Origin: Eubacteriales bacterium
Lineage (GTDB): Bacteria; Bacillota; Clostridia; Peptostreptococcales; Anaerovoracaceae
Assembly (NCBI GenBank): GCA_028706405.1
Contig: JAQWBM010000026.1
Span: 1 to 34,075, forward strand
Direction: 5' to 3'
Length of the DNA: 34,075 nt
Below, piece after piece: positions 33,201-34,075 of this stretch. The stretch's first letter is position 1; the number at the start of each line of letters is the position of its first letter. The notes beneath the pieces are model-generated. The model was not told where the DNA came from, did no database searches, and was given only the letters and a program-made list of their open reading frames with translations. A program made the translations under genes and the position numbers.

Positions 33201-33812
33201 GATATAGGTTACGGGGGACTGGATCACGTGCTCGCTTCCGGAGAGAATATTAACATCCTGGTCTTTGACACCGAAGTATATTCCAACACCGGTGGACAGT
33301 CCTCAAAGGCTACCCCTGCGGCAGCCGTTGCAAAATTTGCCGCTTCCGGAAAAAGGATCAAAAAGAAGGATCTGGGCATGATGGCCATGGCATACGGTTA
33401 CGTTTATGTAGCACAGGTAGGTATGGGCGCAAGTCAGAGCCAGTTTGTGAAGGCAGTGATCGAAGCGGAAAAATATGAAGGTCCTTCTATTATTATTGCA
33501 TATGCACCGTGCATCAACCACGGTATCAAGAAGGGCATGGGCAAGGCGCAAGAAAACATTAAGGATGCAGTGGAAGCTGGTTACTGGCACCTATACCGGT
33601 TCAATCCGGAACTGAAGAAGGAAGGAAAAAATCCGTTTATACTGGACTCCAAGGAGCCGAAAACGAGCTTCAGGGACTTCATCATGGGTCAGGTACGATA
33701 TTCATCCCTGTCACTGGAATTCCCGGATATTGCCGACAAACTATTTGAAATGTCAGAAGACAACGCACAGGAACGCTATAATAATTATAAGAAACTGGCT
33801 GACAATAAATAA
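30282..33812 (+). CDS. nifJ: Pyruvate:ferredoxin (flavodoxin) oxidoreductase
   Basis: Oxidises pyruvate with CoA to acetyl-CoA and CO2, reducing ferredoxin; the central step of clostridial fermentation, in the cytoplasm. The single-chain enzyme has 1176 residues, the normal size. Domains in order: pyrimidine-binding AAYVSYAFTDVAAIYPITPSS at the N-terminus; a gamma-like domain (about 410-620); an inserted ferredoxin domain with CIQCNQCSFVCPH from residue 690 and CMGCGNCADVC from 746; and the TPP-pyrophosphate domain with GGDGWAYDIGYGG near 967 and the C-terminal tail. ATG 30282 is seven bases from AGGAGG; ATG 30279 is also possible. It is transcribed alone and followed by palindromic repeats. 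Confidence 0.97.
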   Translation: MIKRKTKTMDGNTAAAYVSYAFTDVAAIYPITPSSTMAEVVDEWSAYGRKNIFGQEVKVVEMQSEGGAAGAVHGSLAAGALTTTYTASQGLLLMIPNMYKISGELLPGVFHVSARTLAAHALCIFGDHSDVMAARQTGFAFLASGSVQEAMDLGGIAHLAAIKSKVPFVHFFDGFRTSHEIQKIEVIEYDEFKNLLDMDAVQKFRENALNPEHPVIRGTNQNPDIYFQAREASNRFYEAVPAVVEKYMKDISDLTGRDYHLFDYSGHPEAEHIIVAMGSVCETIEETINMLIAQGRKIGLVKVRLYRPFAPEYLKSVIPKTVKRIVTLDRTKEPGSIGDPLYMDVRTMYYNEENAPEVYGGRYGLGSKDTTPGQIVASYDNLAQDKPKNQFTIGIIDDVTNSSLETVENINTEPEGTIRCKFWGLGSDGTVGANKSAIKIIGDNTDLYAQGYFSYDSKKSGGITVSHLRFGKSKIQSTYLINEADFVACHNQAYVNQYDLLKGLKKGGTFVLNCIWTEEELKEHLPAAMKRYIAKNDINLYTINATAAAEEIGLGNRINMIMQSAFFKLTNVIPLDDAVKYLKEAVEDSYGKKGGKIVTMNNAAIDKGITEIKKVEVPADWADAQDDPKTKRDVPEFIDEILIPMTRQEGDDLPVSTFLGREDGTFPSGTAAYEKRGVAVNLPKWNPKNCIQCNQCSFVCPHASIRPILVNADEKANAPAGFDTVKAIGKGLEGLEYRTQLSPLDCMGCGNCADVCPSKEKALVMVPFAELENESENWDYALKLPLKDKLISKNTVKGSQLAKPYVEFSGACAGCGETPYIKLITQLFGDRMMIANATGCSSIWGAAAPSMPYCTDENGRGPSWANSLFEDNAEYGLGMFVATRQMKEKIVNSCNALLEMNIPEDLKTALEGWLKDNNDGELSRVASEKLMTAIESLNTDDKAILTLVKEITDRKDFLVKKSVWALGGDGWAYDIGYGGLDHVLASGENINILVFDTEVYSNTGGQSSKATPAAAVAKFAASGKRIKKKDLGMMAMAYGYVYVAQVGMGASQSQFVKAVIEAEKYEGPSIIIAYAPCINHGIKKGMGKAQENIKDAVEAGYWHLYRFNPELKKEGKNPFILDSKEPKTSFRDFIMGQVRYSSLSLEFPDIADKLFEMSEDNAQERYNNYKKLADNK

Positions 33813-33820
33813 AGCTATTT

Positions 33821-33882
33821 GGGGACGTTTCTTATTTGTCACATTTGATTATAGTCAAACGTGTCATTAAGCAACGTTCCCC
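33821..33882. repeat. REP-like imperfect inverted repeat after PFOR
   Basis: GGGGACGTTTCTTATTTGTC (33821-33840) onward is matched in reverse by the right side ending CAACGTTCCCC (33872-33882); the arms are about 28 bases with several mismatches. Such GGGGACGTT...AACGTTCCCC ends are common in REP elements and IS200-type remnants. It could also end the PFOR transcript. Confidence 0.6.
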
Positions 33883-33985
33883 ATTAGCCACATTTGCCCA
33901 TAGCCAGCCATAAACTAAATTCGGTTCCCTTTCGCCTAATAAAAGTTTAGGGTTTTGGATTTCTTTTGGTTATAACGAGGCAAAG

Positions 33986-34075
33986 CTGCCCCCGCCCCTT
34001 TTAGGCGGAGGGCAGGATTTAATTTCACAGGCAGCGGGGATATCCCCTGCCCCGTTGAAACGCACAGATATAAGA
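33986..34075. repeat. Palindromic dispersed repeat, copy B (runs to window edge)
   Basis: A hairpin CTGCCCCCGCC/GGCGGAGGGCAG (33986-34015) is followed by AATTTCAC and the palindrome GGGGATATCCCC (34036-34047), then CGTTGAAACGCACAGATATA. The first parts match copy A (274-335), the last part matches copy C (about 23377-23400). Confidence 0.7.

Overview
The window looks like a chromosomal segment of a spore-forming, strictly anaerobic, low-to-medium GC Firmicute of class Clostridia. The support is a SpoIIID regulator, purine-rich Shine-Dalgarno sites with frequent TTG/GTG starts, pyruvate:ferredoxin oxidoreductase, ferredoxin, a rubredoxin-type NADH oxidoreductase and a 4-hydroxybutyryl-CoA dehydratase homologue. 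An amino-acid-fermenting lineage near Anaerovorax/Aminipila would fit, but that is inference.

Layout. 1-388: the first codons of an IS481-like transposase (minus strand), then a non-coding stretch with a promoter and a palindromic repeat. 389-4157: lipoprotein, two ECF ATPases, EcfT and a QueT-type substrate protein, closed by a terminator. 4293-6198: L,D-transpeptidase and TrmB. 6338-9662: a minus-strand aminotransferase, then LrgA/LrgB-like membrane proteins and an M23 peptidase-like protein resembling SpoIIQ. 9663-15340: a visibly GC-richer block with a PAS-AraC regulator, a truncated second AraC protein, an AbfD-like dehydratase, a 5'-truncated SLH-domain surface protein and a decayed pyruvate-kinase-like gene. 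15426-15499: tRNA-Gly(CCC), followed by a long non-coding stretch with a large inverted repeat. 16023-18280: ferredoxin and cupin (minus) divergent from a rubredoxin/NADH oxidoreductase fusion. 18565-19994: a membrane diguanylate cyclase convergent with SpoIIID. 20245-23316: argC-argJ-argB behind a probable ArgR operator. 23565-28565: MreB/Mbl, a THUMP rRNA methyltransferase, a DUF1836 regulator, ornithine carbamoyltransferase and carbamate kinase. 28591-29772: an AI-2E family membrane protein (minus). 30282-33812: pyruvate:ferredoxin oxidoreductase. The window ends in palindromic repeats, one of which recurs near the left end and in part near 23.4 kb.

How the genes work together. argC, argJ and argB make the steps from glutamate towards ornithine. 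Ornithine carbamoyltransferase and carbamate kinase link ornithine, citrulline, carbamoyl phosphate and ATP. PFOR, ferredoxin and the rubredoxin reductase are parts of anaerobic electron flow and oxygen or redox defence. The ECF module is a self-contained vitamin or queuosine-precursor importer. The most unusual parts are non-coding or decaying: the 9.7-15.3 kb block with a junction of two head-to-head truncated genes, the 43-bp tandem repeats and duplicated Shine-Dalgarno before the diguanylate cyclase, a terminator-like hairpin inside the leader of the rubredoxin reductase, palindromic operators, and several structured dispersed repeats. I saw no CRISPR array, phage or toxin-antitoxin module, and I cannot point to a clearly new multi-gene system.
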